From Hippophae tibetana (taxonomy: Eukaryota > Streptophyta > Magnoliopsida > Rosales > Elaeagnaceae): a stretch of 64,000 nt of DNA. Below are positions 12,390 to 27,320 of this stretch, piece after piece. How positions within the stretch are numbered: position 1 is the stretch's first letter; every line of letters begins with the position of its first letter. The notes beneath the pieces were generated by a model. It did not search any database. It worked only from the letters and a program-made list of their open reading frames with translations, and had not been told where the DNA came from. The position numbers and the translations under genes are program-made. The stretch is from the NCBI GenBank assembly GCA_037013495.1, contig CM072810.1, positions 50,578,843-50,642,842 of the forward strand, given 5' to 3'.

Positions 12390-15300
12390 TCGGAGTTCCA
12401 ACTTTAAACGACGATAAACTTTTACATGCATATCGAGACAACTATTTTAATATATCAAAATGAAGCCCGTACCGATTCAAAAAATCTGATGTGGCCCCAA
12501 AAAGGAACCACATTTTTGTACGCAAATTCTATCGTTTACATCATTTACCGACGGTTTTCAGTGTTTGTCTCACCATTTCCGTTGTACTTACTTTCTATTT
12601 TATTCAAAAGTGCCGTAAAGAAGATTTTGGTGCAAACAAAGGGTTCTTTATTTATGCATTCAATCAATATCTATGCTTCCAAAGAACAAATAAGGGATGA
12701 GAAAAAGAAAGGAGGTACTGTTCACATTTTAGAAAAGAATAAAACATTTGATAAATCGCAATTTCAACTTTAAAAGATGATAACTTTTGACTCGGGTATT
12801 GAAACGACTATATTATTATATGAAACCGAAGCTCTTAGCGATTCACACAATATGAGATGGCCACAAATTTGGAATATCATTTTTGTACCTAAATTTCACC
12901 ATTTACATCATTTATTGAGGGTTTTTAGTTTTTTCCCACCATTTCCGTTGTACTTACTTTCGATTTTATTCAAAAGATCCGTAAGGGAGATATTGGTGCA
13001 ACAAAGGGTCCATTTATTTATGTGTTCAATCCCTATATATTCTTCCAAAAAAAATGAGCAAAGAAAAAGGAAAAGGCTACTGTTCCCATTTAAAAAAGGA
13101 ACAAAACATTTGATAAATCGGAGTTCCAACTTTAAACGACGATAAACCTTTACATGCATATCGAGACAACTATTATAATATATCAAATTGAATATCGTAC
13201 CGATTCAAACCAACTGATTTGGCCCCATTGAGGAACAACATATTTGTACGCAAATTCCATCGTTTACATCATTTACCGAGGGTTTTAAGTGTTTGTCTCA
13301 CCATTTCCGTTGTAATTACTTTCTATTATATTGAAAAGAGCCGTAAAGGAGATATTTCTCAAAAAAAATTGTACTTTATTTATGTGTTAAACCAATATAT
13401 ATTCTTCCAAAAAAATATGAGAAAAGTGAAAGGAAAAGGCTATTGTTCCCATTTTAAAAAGGAACAAAACATTTGATAAATCGGAGTTCCAACATTAAAG
13501 GACGATAAATTTTTACTCTGTTATCGAAACAACAATTATAATATATCAAAATGAAGCCCGTACCGATTCAAACAATCTGATTTGGCCCCAAAAAGGAAAC
13601 ACATTTTTGTACGCAAATTCCATCGTTTACATCATTTACCGAGGGTTTTAAGTGTTTTTCTAACAATTTCCGTTGTACTTACTTTCTATTTTATTCAAAA
13701 GAGCCGTAAAGGAAATTTTGGTGCAAACAAAGGGTTCTTTATTTATGAGTTCAATCAATATCTATGCTTCCAAATAACAAATAAGGGAAGAGAAAAAGAA
13801 AGGAGGTAATGTTCACATTTTAAAAGAGAATAAAACATTTGATAAATCGCAATTTCAACTATAAAAGATGATAACTTTTGACTCGGGTATTGAAACGACT
13901 ATGTTATTATATGAAACCGAAGCTCATAGCGATTCACACAATATGAGATAGCCTCAAGTTTGGAATATCATTTTTGTACCTAAATTTCACCATTTACATC
14001 ATTTATTGAGGCCTTTTAGTTTTTTGCCAACTATTTCCGTTGTACTTACTTTCGATTTTATTCAAAAGATCCGCAAAGGGGATATTGGTGCAAACAAAGG
14101 GTTCTTTATTTATGTGTTCAATCCCTATATATTCTTCCAAAAAAAATGAGTAAAGAAAAAGGAAAAGGCTACTGTTCCCATTTAAAAAAGGAACAAAACA
14201 TTTGCTAAATCGGAGTTCCAACTTTAAACGACAATAAACTTTTACATGCATATCGAGACAACTATTTTAATATATCAAAATGAAGCCCGTACCGATTCAA
14301 AAAATCTGATGTGGCCCCACAAAGGAACCACATTTTTTTACCCAAATTCTATCGTTTACATCATTCACCGACGGTTTTAAGTGTTTGTCTCACCATTTCC
14401 GTTGTACTTACTTTCTATTTTATTCCAAAGTGTCGTAAAGAAGATTTTGGTGCAAACAAAGGGTTCTTTATTTATGCATTAAATCAATATCTATGCTTCC
14501 AAAGAACAAATAAGGGAAGAAAAAAAGAAAGGAGGTACTGTTCACATTTTAAAAAAGAATAAAACATTTGATAAATCGCAATTTCAACTTTAAAAGATGA
14601 TAACTTTTGACTCGGGTATTGAAATGACTATATTATTATATGAAACCGAAGCTCTTAGCTATTCACACAATATGAGATGGCCTCAAATTTGGAATATCAT
14701 TTTTGTACCTAAATTTCACCATTTACATCATTTATTGAGGGTTTTTAGTTTTTTCCCACCATTTCCGTTGTACTTACTTTCGATTTTATTCAAAAGATCC
14801 GTAAGGGTGATATTGGTGCAAACAAAGGGTCCATTTATTTATGTGTTCAATCCCTATATATTCTTCCAAAAAAACATGAGCAAAGAAAAAGGAAAAGGCT
14901 ACTGTTCCCATTTAAAAAAGGAACAAAACATTTGATAAATCGGAGTTCTAACTTTAAACGACGATAAAGTTTTACATGCATATCGAGACAACTATTATAA
15001 TATATCAAATTGAATATCGTACCGATTCAAACCATCTGATTTGGCCCCATTGAAGAACAACATATTTGTACGCAAATTCCATTGTTTACATCATTTACCG
15101 AGGGTTTTAAGTGTTCGTCTCACCATTTCCGTTGTACTTACTTTCTATTATATTGAAAAGAGCCGTAAAGGAGATATTTCTCCAAAGAAATTGTACTTTA
15201 TTTATGTGTTAAACCAATATATATTCTTCCAAAAAAGTATGAGAAAAGTGAAAGGAAAAGGCTATTGTTCCCATTTTAAAAAGGAACAAAACATTTGATA

Positions 15301-17489
15301 AATCGGAGTTCCAACATTAAAGGATGATAAATTTTTACTCTGTTATCGAAACAACAATTATAATATATCAAAATGAAGCCCGTACCGATTCAAACAATCT
15401 GATTTGGCCCCAAAAAGGAAACACATTTTTGTACGCAAATTCCATCGTTTACATCATTTACCGAGGGTTTTAATTGTTTTTCTAACAATTTCCGTTGTAC
15501 TTACTTTCTATTTTATTCAAAAGTGCCATAAATGAGATTTTGGTGCAAACAAAGGGTTCTTTATTTATGAGTTCAATCAATATCTATGCTTCCAAATAAC
15601 AAATAAGGGAAGAGAAAAAGAAAGTAGGTACTGTTCACATTTTAATAAAGAATAAAACATTTGATAAATCGCAATTTCAACTTTAAAAGATGATAACTTT
15701 TGACTCGGGTATTGAAACGACTATATTATCAAATGAAACCGAAGCTCTTAGCGATTCACACAATATGAGATGGCCTCAAATTTGGAATATCATTTTTGTA
15801 CCTAAATTTCACCATTTACATCATTTATTGAGGCTTTTTAGTTTTTTGCCCACCATTTCCGTTGTACTTACTTTCGATTTTATTCAAAAGATCCATAAAG
15901 GAGATATTGGTGCAAACAAAGGGTTCTTTATTTATGTGTTCAATACATATATATTCTTCCAAAATAAATGAGTAAAGAAAAAGGAAAAGGCTACTGTTCC
16001 CATTTAAAAAAGGAACAAAACATTTGCTAAATCGGAGTTCCAACTTTAAACGACGATAAACTTTTACATGCATATCGAGACAACTATTTTAATATATAAA
16101 AATGAAGCCCGTACCGATTCAAAAAATCTGATGTGGCCTCACAAAGGAACCACATTTTTGTACCCAAATTCTATCGTTTACATCATTTACCGATGGTTTT
16201 AAGTGTTTGTCTCACCATTTCCGTTGTACTTACTTTCTATTTTATTCAAAAGTGTCGTAAAGAAGATTTTGGTGCAAACAAAGGGTTCTTTATTTATGCA
16301 TTCAATCAATATCTATGCTTCCAAAGAACAAATAAGGGAAGAGAAAAAGAAAGTAGGTACTGTTCACATTTTAAAAAAGAATAAAACGTTTGATAAATCG
16401 CAATTTCAACTTTAAAAGATGATAACTTTTTACTCGGGTATTGAAACGACTATATTATTATATGAAACCGAAGCGCTTAGCGATTCACACAATATGAGAT
16501 GGCCTCAAATTTGGAATATCATTTTTGTACCGAAATTTCACCATTTACATCATTTATTGAGGCTTTTTAGTTTTTTGCCCACCATTTCCGTTGTACTTAC
16601 TTTCGATATTATTGAAAAGATCCGCAAAGGAGATATTGGTGCAAACAAAGGGTTCTTTATTTATGTGTTCAATCCCTATATATTCTTCCAAAAAAAATGA
16701 GTAAAGAAAAAGGAAAAGGCTACTGTTCCCATTTATAAAAGGAACAAAACATTTGCTAAATCGGAGTTCCAACTTTAAACGACGATAAACTTTTACATGC
16801 ATATCGAGACAACTATTTTAATATATCAAAATGAAGCCCGTACCGATTCAAAAAATCTGATGTGGCCCCACAAAGGAACCACATTTTTGTACCCAAATTC
16901 TATGGTTTACATCATTTACCGACGGTTTTAAGTGTTTGTCTCACCATTTCCGTTCTACTTACTTTCTATTTTATTCAAAAGTGTCGTAAAGAAGATTTTG
17001 GTGCAAACAAAGGGTTCTTTATTTATGCATTCAATCAATATCTATGCTTCCAAAGAACAAATAACGGAAGAGAAAAAGAAAGGAGGTACTGTTCACATTT
17101 TAAAAAAGAATAAAACATTTGATAAATCGCAATTTCAACTTTAAAAGATGATAACTTTTGACTCGGGTATTGAAATGACTATATTATTATATGAAACCGA
17201 AGCTCTTAGCGATTCACACAATATGAGATGGCCTCAAATTTGGAATATCATTTTTGTACCTAAATTTCACCATTTACATCATTTATTGAGGGTTTTTAGT
17301 TTTTTCCCACCATTTCCGTTGTACTTACTTTCGATTTTATTCAACAGATCCTTATGGGAGATATTGCTGCAAACAAAGGGTCCGTTTATTTATGTGTTCA
17401 ATCCCTATATATTCTTCCAAAAAAAATGAGCAAAGAAAATGGAAAAGGCTACTGTTCCCATTTAAAAAAGGAACAAAACATTTGATAAA
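12390..17489 (+). repeat. Mixed block of A-B and C-D-B words
   Basis: Monomer starts are A 12390, B 12756, C 13118, D 13481, B 13847, A 14210, B 14576, C 14940, D 15303, B 15669, A 16032, B 16398, A 16761 and B 17127. The A B C D B pattern (5 monomers, about 1820 bp) occurs twice in a row, but the copies have diverged at many sites. The B at 16398 is the first with TTATTGAAAAG in the core, the state that takes over in the right half. No coding or RNA feature is seen. Confidence 0.85.
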
Positions 17490-17724
17490 TCGGAGTTCCA
17501 ACTTTAAACGACGATAAACTTTTACATGCATATCGAGACAACTATTATAATATATCAAATTGAATATCGTACAGATTCAAACCATCTGATTTGGCCCCAT
17601 TGAGGAACAACATATTTGTACGCAAATTCCATCGTTTACATCATTTACCGAGGGTTTTAAGTGTTTGTCTCACCATTTCCGTTGTACTTACTTTCTCTTA
17701 TATTGAAAAGAGCCGTAAAGGAGA

Positions 17725-20700
17725 TATTTCTCCAAAGAAATTGTACTTTATTTATGTGTTAAACCAATATATATTCTTCCAAAAAAGTATGAGAAAAGTG
17801 AAAGGAAAAGGCTATTGTTCTCATTTTAAAAAGGAACAAAACATTTGATAAATCGGAGTTCCAACATTAAAGGACGATAAATTTCTACTCTGTTATCGAA
17901 ACAACTATTTTAATATATCAAAATGAAGCCCGTACCGATTCAAACAATCTGATGTGGCCCCAAAAAGGAACCACATTTTTGTACCCAAATTCCATCGTTT
18001 ACATCATTTACCGACGGTTTTAAGTGTTTTTCTAACAATTTCCGTTGTACTTACTTTCTATTTTATTCAAAAGTGCCATAAATGAGATTTTGGTGCAAAC
18101 AAAAGGTTCTTTATTTATGAGTTCAATCAATATCTATGCTTCCAAAGAACAAATAACGGAAGAGAAAAAGAAAGGAGGTACTGTTCACATTTTAAAAAAG
18201 AATAAAACATTTGATAAATCGCAATTTCAACTTTAAAAGATGATAACTTTTGACTCGGGTATTGAAATGACTATATTATTATATGAAACCGAAGCTCTTA
18301 GCGATTCACACAATATGAGATGGCCTCAAATTTGGAATATCATTTTTGTACCTAAATTTCACCATTTACATCATTTATTGAGGGTTTTTAGTTTTTTCCC
18401 ACCATTTCCGTTGTACTTACTTTCGATTTTATTCAACAGATCCTTAAGGGAGATATTGCTGCAAACAAAGGGTCCATTTATTTATGTGTTCAATCCCTAT
18501 ATATTCTTCCAAAAAAAATGAGCAAAGAAAATGGAGAAGGCTACTGTTCCCATTTAAAAAAGGAACAAAACATTTGATAAATCGGAGTTCCAACTTTAAA
18601 CGACGATAAACTTTTACATGCATATCGAGACAACTATTATAATATATCAAATTGAATATCGTACAGATTCAAACCATCTGATTTGGCCCCATTGAGGAAC
18701 AACATATTTGTACGCAAATTCCATCGTTTACATCATTTACCGAGGGTTTTAAGTGTTTGTCTCACCATTTCCGTTGTACTTACTTTCTCTTATATTGAAA
18801 AGAGCCGTAAAGGAGATATTTCTCCAAAGAAATTGTACTTTATTTATGTGTTAAACCAATATATATTCTTCCAAAAAAGTATGAGAAAAGTGAAAGGAAA
18901 AGGCTATTGTTCTCATTTTAAAAAGGAACAAAACATTTGATAAATCGGAGTTACAACATTAAAGGACGATAAATTTCTTTATCTGTTATCGAAACAACTA
19001 TTTTAATATATCAAAATGAAGCCCGTACCGATTCAAACAATCTGATGTGGCTCCAAAAAGGAACCACATTTTTGTACCCAAATTCCATCGTTTACATCAT
19101 TTACCAACGGTTTTAAGTGTTTTTCTAACAATTTCCGTTGTACTTACTTTCTATTTTATTCAAAAGTGCCATAAATGAGATTTTGGTGCAAACAAAAGGT
19201 TCTTTATTTATGAGTTCAATCAATATCTATGCTTCCAAAGAACAAATAAGGGAAGAGAAAAAGAAAGTAGGTACTGTTCACATTTTAAAAAAGAATAAAA
19301 CATTTGATAAATCGCAATTTCAACTTTAAAAGATGATAACTTTTGACTCGGGTATTGAAACGACTATATTATTATATGAAACCGAAGCTCTTAGTGATTC
19401 ACACAATATGAGATGGCCTCAAATTTGGAATATCATTTTTGTACCTAAATTTCACCATTTACATCATTTATTGAATCTTTTTAGTTTTTTGCCCACCATT
19501 TCCGTTGTACTTACTTTCGATTTTATTGAAAAGATCCGTAAAGGAGATATTGGTGCAAACAAAGGGTTCTTTATTTATGTGTTCAATACATATATAATCT
19601 TCCAAAAAAAATGAGTAAAGAAAAAGGAAAAGGCTACTGTTCCCATTTAAAAAAGGAACAAAACATTTGCTAAATCGGAGTTCCAACTTTAAACGACGAT
19701 AAACTTTTACATGCATATCGAGACAACTATTTTAATATATCAAAATGAAGCCCGTACCGATTCAAAAAATCTGATGTGGCCCCACAAAGGAACCACATTT
19801 TGGTACCCAAATTCTATCGTTTACATCATTTACCGACGGTTTTAAGTGTTTGTCTCACCATTTAGGTTGTACTTACTTTCTATTTTATTCAAAAGTGCCG
19901 TAAAGAAGATTTTGGTGCAAACAAAGGGTTCTTTATTTATGCATTCAATCAATATCTATGCTTCCAAAGAACAAATAAGGGAAGAGAAAAAGAAAGTAGG
20001 CACTGTTCACATTTTAAAAAAGAATAAAACATTTGATAAATCGCAATTTCAACTATAAAAGATGATAACTTTTGACTCGGGTATTGAAACGACTATATTA
20101 TTAAATGAAACCGAAGCTCTTAGCGATTTACACAATATGAGATGGCCTTAAATTTGGAATATCATTTTTGTACCTAAATTTCACCATTTACATCATTTAT
20201 TGAGGCTTTTTAGTTTTTTGCCCACCATTTCCGTTTTACTTACTTTCGATTTTATTCAAAAGATCCGCAAAGGAGATATTGGTGCAAACAAAGGGTTCTT
20301 TATTTATGTGTTCAATACATATATATTCTTCGAAAAAAATGAGTAAAGAAAAAGGAAAAGGCTACTGTTCCCATTTAAAAAAGGAACAAAACATTTGCTA
20401 AATCGGAGTTCCAACTTTAAACGACGATAAACTTTTACATGCATATCGAGACAACTATTTTAATATATCAAAATGAAGCCCGTACCAATTCAAAAAATCT
20501 GATGTGGCCCCACAAAGGAACCACATTTTTTTACCCAAATTCTATCGTTTACATCATTCACCGACGGTTTTAAGTGTTTGTCTCACCATTTCCGTTGTAC
20601 TTACTTTCTATTTTATTCAAAAGTGTCGTAAAGAAGATTTTGGTGCAAACAAAGGGTTCTTTATTTATGCATTCAATCAATATCTATGCTTCCAAAGAAC

Positions 20701-21366
20701 AAATAAGGGAAGAAAAAAAGAAAGGAGGTACTGTTCACATTTTAAAAAAGAATAAAACGTTTGATAAATCGCAATTTCAACTTTAAAAGATGATAACTTT
20801 TGACTCGGGTATTGAAACGACTATATTATTATATGAAACCGAAGCTCTTAGCGATTCACACAATATGAGATGGCCTCAAATTTGGAATATCATTTTTGTA
20901 CCTAAATTTCACCATTTACATCATTTATTGAGGCTTTTTAGTTTTTTGCCCACCATTTCCGTTGTACTTACTTTCGATTTTATTGAAAAGATCCGCAAAG
21001 GAGATATTGGTGCAAACAAAGGGTTCTTTATTTATGTGTTCAATCCCTATATATTCTTCCAAAAAAAATGAGTAAAGAAAAAGGAAAAGGCTACTGTTCC
21101 CATTTATAAAAGGAACAAAACATTTGCTAAATCGGAGTTCCAACTTTAAACGACGATAAACTTTTACATGCATATCGAGACAACTATTTTAATATATCAA
21201 AATGAAGCCCGTACCGATTCAAAAAATCTGATGTGGCCCCACAAAGGAACCACATTTTGGTACCCAAATTCTATCGTTTACATCATTCACCGACGGTTTT
21301 AAGTGTTTGTCTCACCATTTCCGTTGTACTTACTTTCTATTTTATTCCAAAGTGTCGTAAAGAAGA
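17725..21366 (+). repeat. 10-monomer duplication (~3641 bp), copy 1
   Basis: The unit starts inside C 17490 and runs through D 17853, B 18219, C 18582, D 18946, B 19312, A 19675, B 20041, A 20403, B 20769 and the left part of the chimeric monomer 21132. Matching positions recur 3640-3642 bp downstream. The first GTTTAGG-type A monomer (CCATTTAGG at 19675) lies here. Two C-D-B trimers follow each other at 17490 and 18582 with nearly identical C monomers. Confidence 0.85.
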
Positions 21367-21494
21367 TTTTTCTCCAAAGAAATTGTACTTTATTTATGTG
21401 TTAAACCAATATATATTCTTCCAAAAAAGTATGAGAAAAGTGAAAGGAAAAGGCTATTGTTCTCATTTTAAAAAGGAACAAAACATTTGATAAA
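21132..21494 (+). repeat. Chimeric monomer, A left / C right
   Basis: The first ~235 bases are type A (AAACTTTTACATG, TGTGGCCCCACA, GGTACCC, TCATTCACCGACGG, TTATTCCAAAGTGTCG, nearest to A 14210). At about 21365-21371 the sequence switches to type C (TTTCTCCAAAGAAATTG, then GAGAAAAGTG and GGCTATTGTTC). The next monomer is D, as after every C. The switch point coincides with the junction of the 3.64-kb tandem duplication, as expected for an unequal crossover between an A and a C monomer. Confidence 0.9.
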
Positions 21495-24408
21495 TCGGAG
21501 TTCCAACATTAAAGGACGATAAATTTCTACTCTGTTATCGAAACAACTATTTTAATATATCAAAATGAAGCCCGTACCGATTCAAACAATCTGATGTGGC
21601 CCCAAAAAGGAACCACATTTTTGTACCCAAATTCCATCGTTTACATCATTTACCAACGGTTTTAAGTGTTTTTCTAACAATTTCCGTTGTACTTACTTTC
21701 TATTTTATTCAAAAGTGCCATAAATGAGATTTTGGTGCAAACAAAAGGTTCTTTATTTATGAGTTCAATCAATATCTATGCTTCCAAAGAACAAATAACG
21801 GAAGAGAAAAAGAAAGGAGGTACTGTTCACATTTTAAAAAAGAATAAAACATTTGATAAATCGCAATTTCAACTTTAAAAGATGATAACTTTTGACTCGG
21901 GTATTGAAATGACTATATTATTATATGAAACCGAAGCTCTTAGCGATTCAGACAATATGAGATGGCCTCAAATTTGGAATATCATTTTTGTACCTAAATT
22001 TCACCATTTACATCATTTATTGAGGGTTTTTAGTTTTTTCCCACCATTTCCGTTGTACTTACTTTCGATTTTATTCAACAGATCCTTATGGGAGATATTG
22101 CTGCAAACAAAGGGTCCGTTTATTTATGTGTTCAATCCCTATATATTCTTCCAAAAAAAATGAGCAAAGAAAATGGAAAAGGCTACTGTTCCCATTTAAA
22201 AAAGGAACAAAACATTTGATAAATCGGAGTTCCAACTTTAAACGACGATAAACTTTTACAGGCATATCGAGACAACTATTATAATATATCAAATTGAATA
22301 TCGTACAGATTCAAACCATCTGATTTGGCCCCATTGAGGAACAACATATTTGTACGCAAATTCCATCGTTTACATCATTTACCGAGGGTTTTAAGTGTTT
22401 GTCTCACCATTTCCGTTGTACTTACTTTCTCTTATATTGAAAAGAGCCGTAAAGGAGATATTTCTCCAAAGAAATTGTACTTTATTTATGTGTTAAACCA
22501 ATATATATTCTTCCAAAAAAGTATGAGAAAAGTGAAAGGAAAAGGCTATTGTTCTCATTTTAAAAAGGAACAAAACATTTGATAAATCGGAGTTCCAACA
22601 TTAAAGGACGATAAATTTCTACTCTATTATCGAAACAACTATTTTAATATATCAAAATGAAGCCCGTACCGATTCAAACAATCTGATGTGGCCCCAAAAA
22701 GGAACCACATTTTTGTACCCAAATTCCATCGTTTACATCATTTACCGACGGTTTTAAGTGTTTTTCTAACAATTTCCGTTGTACTTACTTTCTATTTTAT
22801 TCAAAAGTGCCATAAATGAGATTTTGGTGCAAACAAAAGGTTCTTTATTTATGAGTTCAATCAATATCTATGCTTCCAAAGAACAAATAAGGGAAGAGAA
22901 AAAGAAAGTAGGTACTGTTCACATTTTAAAAAACAATAAAACATTTGATAAATCGCAATTTCAACTTTAAAAGATGACAACTTTTGACTCGGGTATTGAA
23001 ACGACTATATTATTATATGAAACCGAAGCTCTTAGTGATTCACACAATATGAGATGGCCTCAAATTTGGAATATCATTTTTGTACCTAAATTTCACCATT
23101 TACATCATTTATTGAATCTTTTTAGTTTTTTGCCCACCATTTCCGTTGTACTTACTTTCGATTTTATTGAAAAGATCCGTAAAGGAGATATTGGTGCAAA
23201 CAAAGGGTTCTTTATTTATGTGTTCAATACATATATATTCTTCCAAAAAAATGAGTAAAGAAAAAGGAAAAGGCTACTTTTCCCATTTGAAAAAGGAACA
23301 AAACATTTGCTAAATCGGAGTTCCCACTTTAAACGACGATAAACTTTTACATGCATATCGAGACAACTATTTTAATATATCAAAATGAAGCCCGTACCGA
23401 TTCAAAAAATCTGATGTGGCCCCACAAAGGAACCACATTTTGGTACCCAAATTCTATCGTTTACATCATTTACCGACGGTTTTAAGTGTTTGTCTCACCA
23501 TTTAGGTTGTACTTACTTTCTATTTTATTCAAAAGTGCCGTAAAGAAGATTTTGGTGCAAACAAAGGGTTCTTTATTTATGCATTCAATCAATATCTATG
23601 CTTCCAAAGAACAAATAAGGGAAGAGAAAAAGAAAGTAGGCACTGTTCACATTTTAAAAAAGAATAAAACATTTGATAAATCGCAATTTCAACTATAAAA
23701 GATGATAACTTTTGACTCGGGTATTGAAACGACTATATTATTAAATGAAACCGAAGCTCTTAGCGATTCACACAATATGAGATGGCCTTAAATTTGGAAT
23801 ATCATTTTTGTACCTAAATTTCACCATTTACATCATTTATTGAGGCTTTTTAGTTTTTTGCCCACCATTTCCGTTGTACTTACTTTCGATTTTATTCAAA
23901 AGATCCGCAAAGGAGATATTGGTGCAAACAAAGGGTTCTTTATTTATGTGTTCAATACATATATATTCTTCGAAAAAAATGAGTAAAGAAAAAGGAAAAG
24001 GCTACTGTTCCCATTTAAAAAAGGAACAAAACATTTGCTAAATCGGAGTTCCAACTTTAAACGACGATAAACTTTTACATGCATATCGAGACAACTATTT
24101 TAATATATCAAAATGAAGCCCGTACCAATTCAAAAAATCTGATGTGGCCCCACAAAGGAACCACATTTTTTTACCCAAATTCTATCGTTTACATCATTCA
24201 CCGACGGTTTTAAGTGTTTGTCTCACCATTTCCGTTGTACTTACTTTCTATTTTATTCAAAAGTGTCGTAAAGAAGATTTTGGTGCAAACAAAGGGTTCT
24301 TTATTTATGCATTCAATCAATATCTATGCTTCCAAAGAACAAATAAGGGAAGAAAAAAAGAAAGGAGGTACTGTTCACACTTTAAAAAAGAATAAAACAT
24401 TTGATAAA
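21367..24408 (+). repeat. 10-monomer duplication (~3641 bp), copy 2 (partial)
   Basis: This copy starts at the chimeric junction in monomer 21132 and continues D 21495, B 21861, C 22224, D 22587, B 22953, A 23315, B 23681 and A 24043. At B 24409 the match ends: the corresponding B 20769 is the GCCC form and B 24409 is the TTTTTTCCC form. B 21861 resembles B 17127 (TCCTTATGGG) more than its expected partner B 18219 (TCCTTAAGGG), so a small patch was exchanged or B 18219 mutated later. Confidence 0.82.
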
Positions 24409-24771
24409 TCGCAATTTCAACTTTAAAAGATGATAACTTTTGGCTCGGGTATTGAAATGACTATATTATTATATGAAACCGAAGCTCTTAGCTATTCACA
24501 CAATATCAGATGGCCTCAAATTTGGAATATCATTTTTGTACCTAAATTTCACCATTTACATCATTTATTGAGGGTTTTTAGTTTTTTCCCACCATTTCCG
24601 TTGTACTTACTTTCGATTTTATTCAAAAGATCCGTAAGGGAGATATTGGTGCAAACAAAGGGTTCATTTATTTATGTGTTCAATCCCTATATATTCTTGC
24701 AAAAAAAATGAGCAAAGAAAAAGGAAAAGGCTACTGTTCCCATTTAAAAAAGGAACAAAACATTTGATAAA

Positions 24772-25137
24772 TCGGAGTACCAACTTTAAACGACGATAAA
24801 GTTTTACATGCATATCGAGACAACTATTATAATATATCAAAATGAAGCCCGTACCGATTCAAAAAATCTGATGTGGCCCCACAAAGGAACCACATTTTGG
24901 TACCCAAATTCTATCGTTTACATCATTTACCGACGGTTTTAAGTGTTTGTCTCACCATTTAGGTTGTACTTACTTTCTATTTTATTCAAAAGTGCCGTAA
25001 AGAAGATTTTGGTGCAAACAAAGGGTTCTTTATTTATGCATTCAATCAATATCTATGCTTCCAAAGAACAAATAAGGGAAGAAAAAAAGAAAGGAGGTAC
25101 TGTTCACACTTTAAAAAAGAATAAAACATTTGATAAA
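24772..25137 (+). repeat. Chimeric monomer, short C left / A right
   Basis: The first ~60 bases carry C markers (GATAAAGTTTTACATG, ACTATTATAATATATC). From about 24842 the sequence is type A (AAAATGAAGCCC, GATGTGG, GGTACC, CCATTTAGG). The B before it (24409) is the TTTTTTCCC form that otherwise only precedes C starts, which supports a C origin for the left end. The B after it fits an A right end. The breakpoint lies between about 24831 and 24842. Confidence 0.82.
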
Positions 25138-27320
25138 TCGCAATTTCAACTTTAAAAGATGATAACTTTTGGCTCGGGTATTGAAATGACTATATTATTA
25201 TATGAAACCGAAGCTCTTAGCTATTCACACAATATCAGATGGCCTCAAATTTGGAATATCATATTTGTACCTAAATTTCACCATTTACATCATTTATTGA
25301 GGGTTTTTAGTTTTTTCCCACCATTTCCGTTGTACTTACTTTCGATTTTATTCAAAACATCCGTAAGGGAGATATTGGTGCAAACAAAGGGTTCATTTAT
25401 TTATGTGTTCAATCCCTATATATTCTTGCAAAAAAAATGAGCAAAGAAAAAGGAAAAGGCTACTGTTCCCATTTAAAAAAGGAACAAAACATTTGCTAAA
25501 TCGGAGTTCCAACTTTAAACGACGATAAAGTTTTACATGCATATCGAGACAACTATTATAATATATCAAATTGAATATCGTACCGATTCAAACCATCTGA
25601 TTTGGCCCCATTGAAGAACAACATATTTGTACGCAAATTCCATCGTTTACATCATTTACCGAGGGTTTTAATTGTTCGTCTCACCATTTCCGTTGTACTT
25701 ACTTTCTATTATATTGAAAAGAGCCGTAAAGGAGATATTTCTCCAAAGAAATTGTACTTTATTTATGTGTTAAACCAATATATATTCTTCCAAAAAAGTA
25801 TGAGAAAAGTGAAAGGAAAAGGCTATTGTTCTCATTTTAAAAAGGAACAAGACATTTGATAAATCGGAGTTCCAACATTAAAGGACGATAAATATCTACT
25901 CTGTTATCGAAACAACTATTTTAATATATCAAAATGAAGCCCGTACCGATTCAAACAATCTGATGTGGCCCCAAAAAGGAACCACATTTTTGTACCCAAA
26001 TTCCATCGTTTACATCATTTACCGACGGTTTTAAGTGTTTTTCTAACAATTTCCGTTGTACTTACTTTCTATTTTATTCAAACTGCCATGAATGAGATTT
26101 TGGTGCAAACAAAGGGTTCTTTATTTATGAGTTCAATCAATATCTATGCTTCCAAAGAACAAATAAGGGAAGAGAAAAAGAAAGTAGGTACTGTTCACAT
26201 TTTAAAAAAGAATAAAACATTTGATAAATCGCAATTTCAACTTTAAAAGATGATAACTTTTGACTCGGGTATTGAAACGACTATATTATTATATGAAACC
26301 GAAGCTCTTAGTGATTCACACAATATGAGATGGCCTCAAATTTGGAATATCATTTTTGTACCTAAATTTCACCATTTACATCATTTATTGAATCTTTTTA
26401 GTTTTTTGCCCACCATTTCCGTTGTACTTACTTTCGATTTTATTGAAAAGATCCGTAAAGGAGATATTGGTGCAAACAAAGGGTTCTTTATTTATGTGTT
26501 CAATACATATATATTCTTCCAAAAAAAATGAGTAAAGAAAAAGGAAAAGGCTACTTTTCCCATTTGAAAAAGGAACAAAACATTTGCTAAATCGGAGTTC
26601 CAACTTTAAACGACGATAAACTTTTACATGCATATCGAGACAACTATTTTAATATATCAAAATGAAGCCCGTACCGATTCAAAAAATCTGATGTGGCCCC
26701 ACAAAGGAACCACATTTTGGTACCCAAATTCTATCGTTTACATCATTTACCGACGGTTTTAAGTGTTTGTCTCACCATTTAGGTTGTACTTACTTTCTAT
26801 TTTATTCAAAAGTGCCGTAAAGAAGATTTTGGTGCAAACAAAGGGTTCTTTATTTATGCATTCAATCAATATCTATGCTTCCAAAGAACAAATAAGGGAA
26901 GAAAAAAAGAAAGGAGGTACTGTTCACACTTTAAAAAAGAATAAAACATTTGATAAATCGCAATTTCAACTTTAAAAGATGATAACTTTTGGCTCGGGTA
27001 TTGAAATGACTATATTATTATATGAAACCGAAGCTCTTAGCTATTCACACAATATCAGATGGCCTCAAATTTGGAATATCATATTTTTACCTAAATTTCA
27101 CCATTTACATCATTTATTGAGGGTTTTTAGTTTTTTCCCACCATTTCCGTTGTACTTACTTTCGATTTTATTCAAAACATCCGTAAGGGAGATATTGGTG
27201 CAAACAAAGGGTTCATTTATTTATGTGTTCAATCCCTATATATTCTTGCAAAAAAAATGAGCAAAGAAAAAGGAAAAGGCTACTGTTCCCATTTAAAAAA
27301 GGAACAAAACATTTGCTAAA

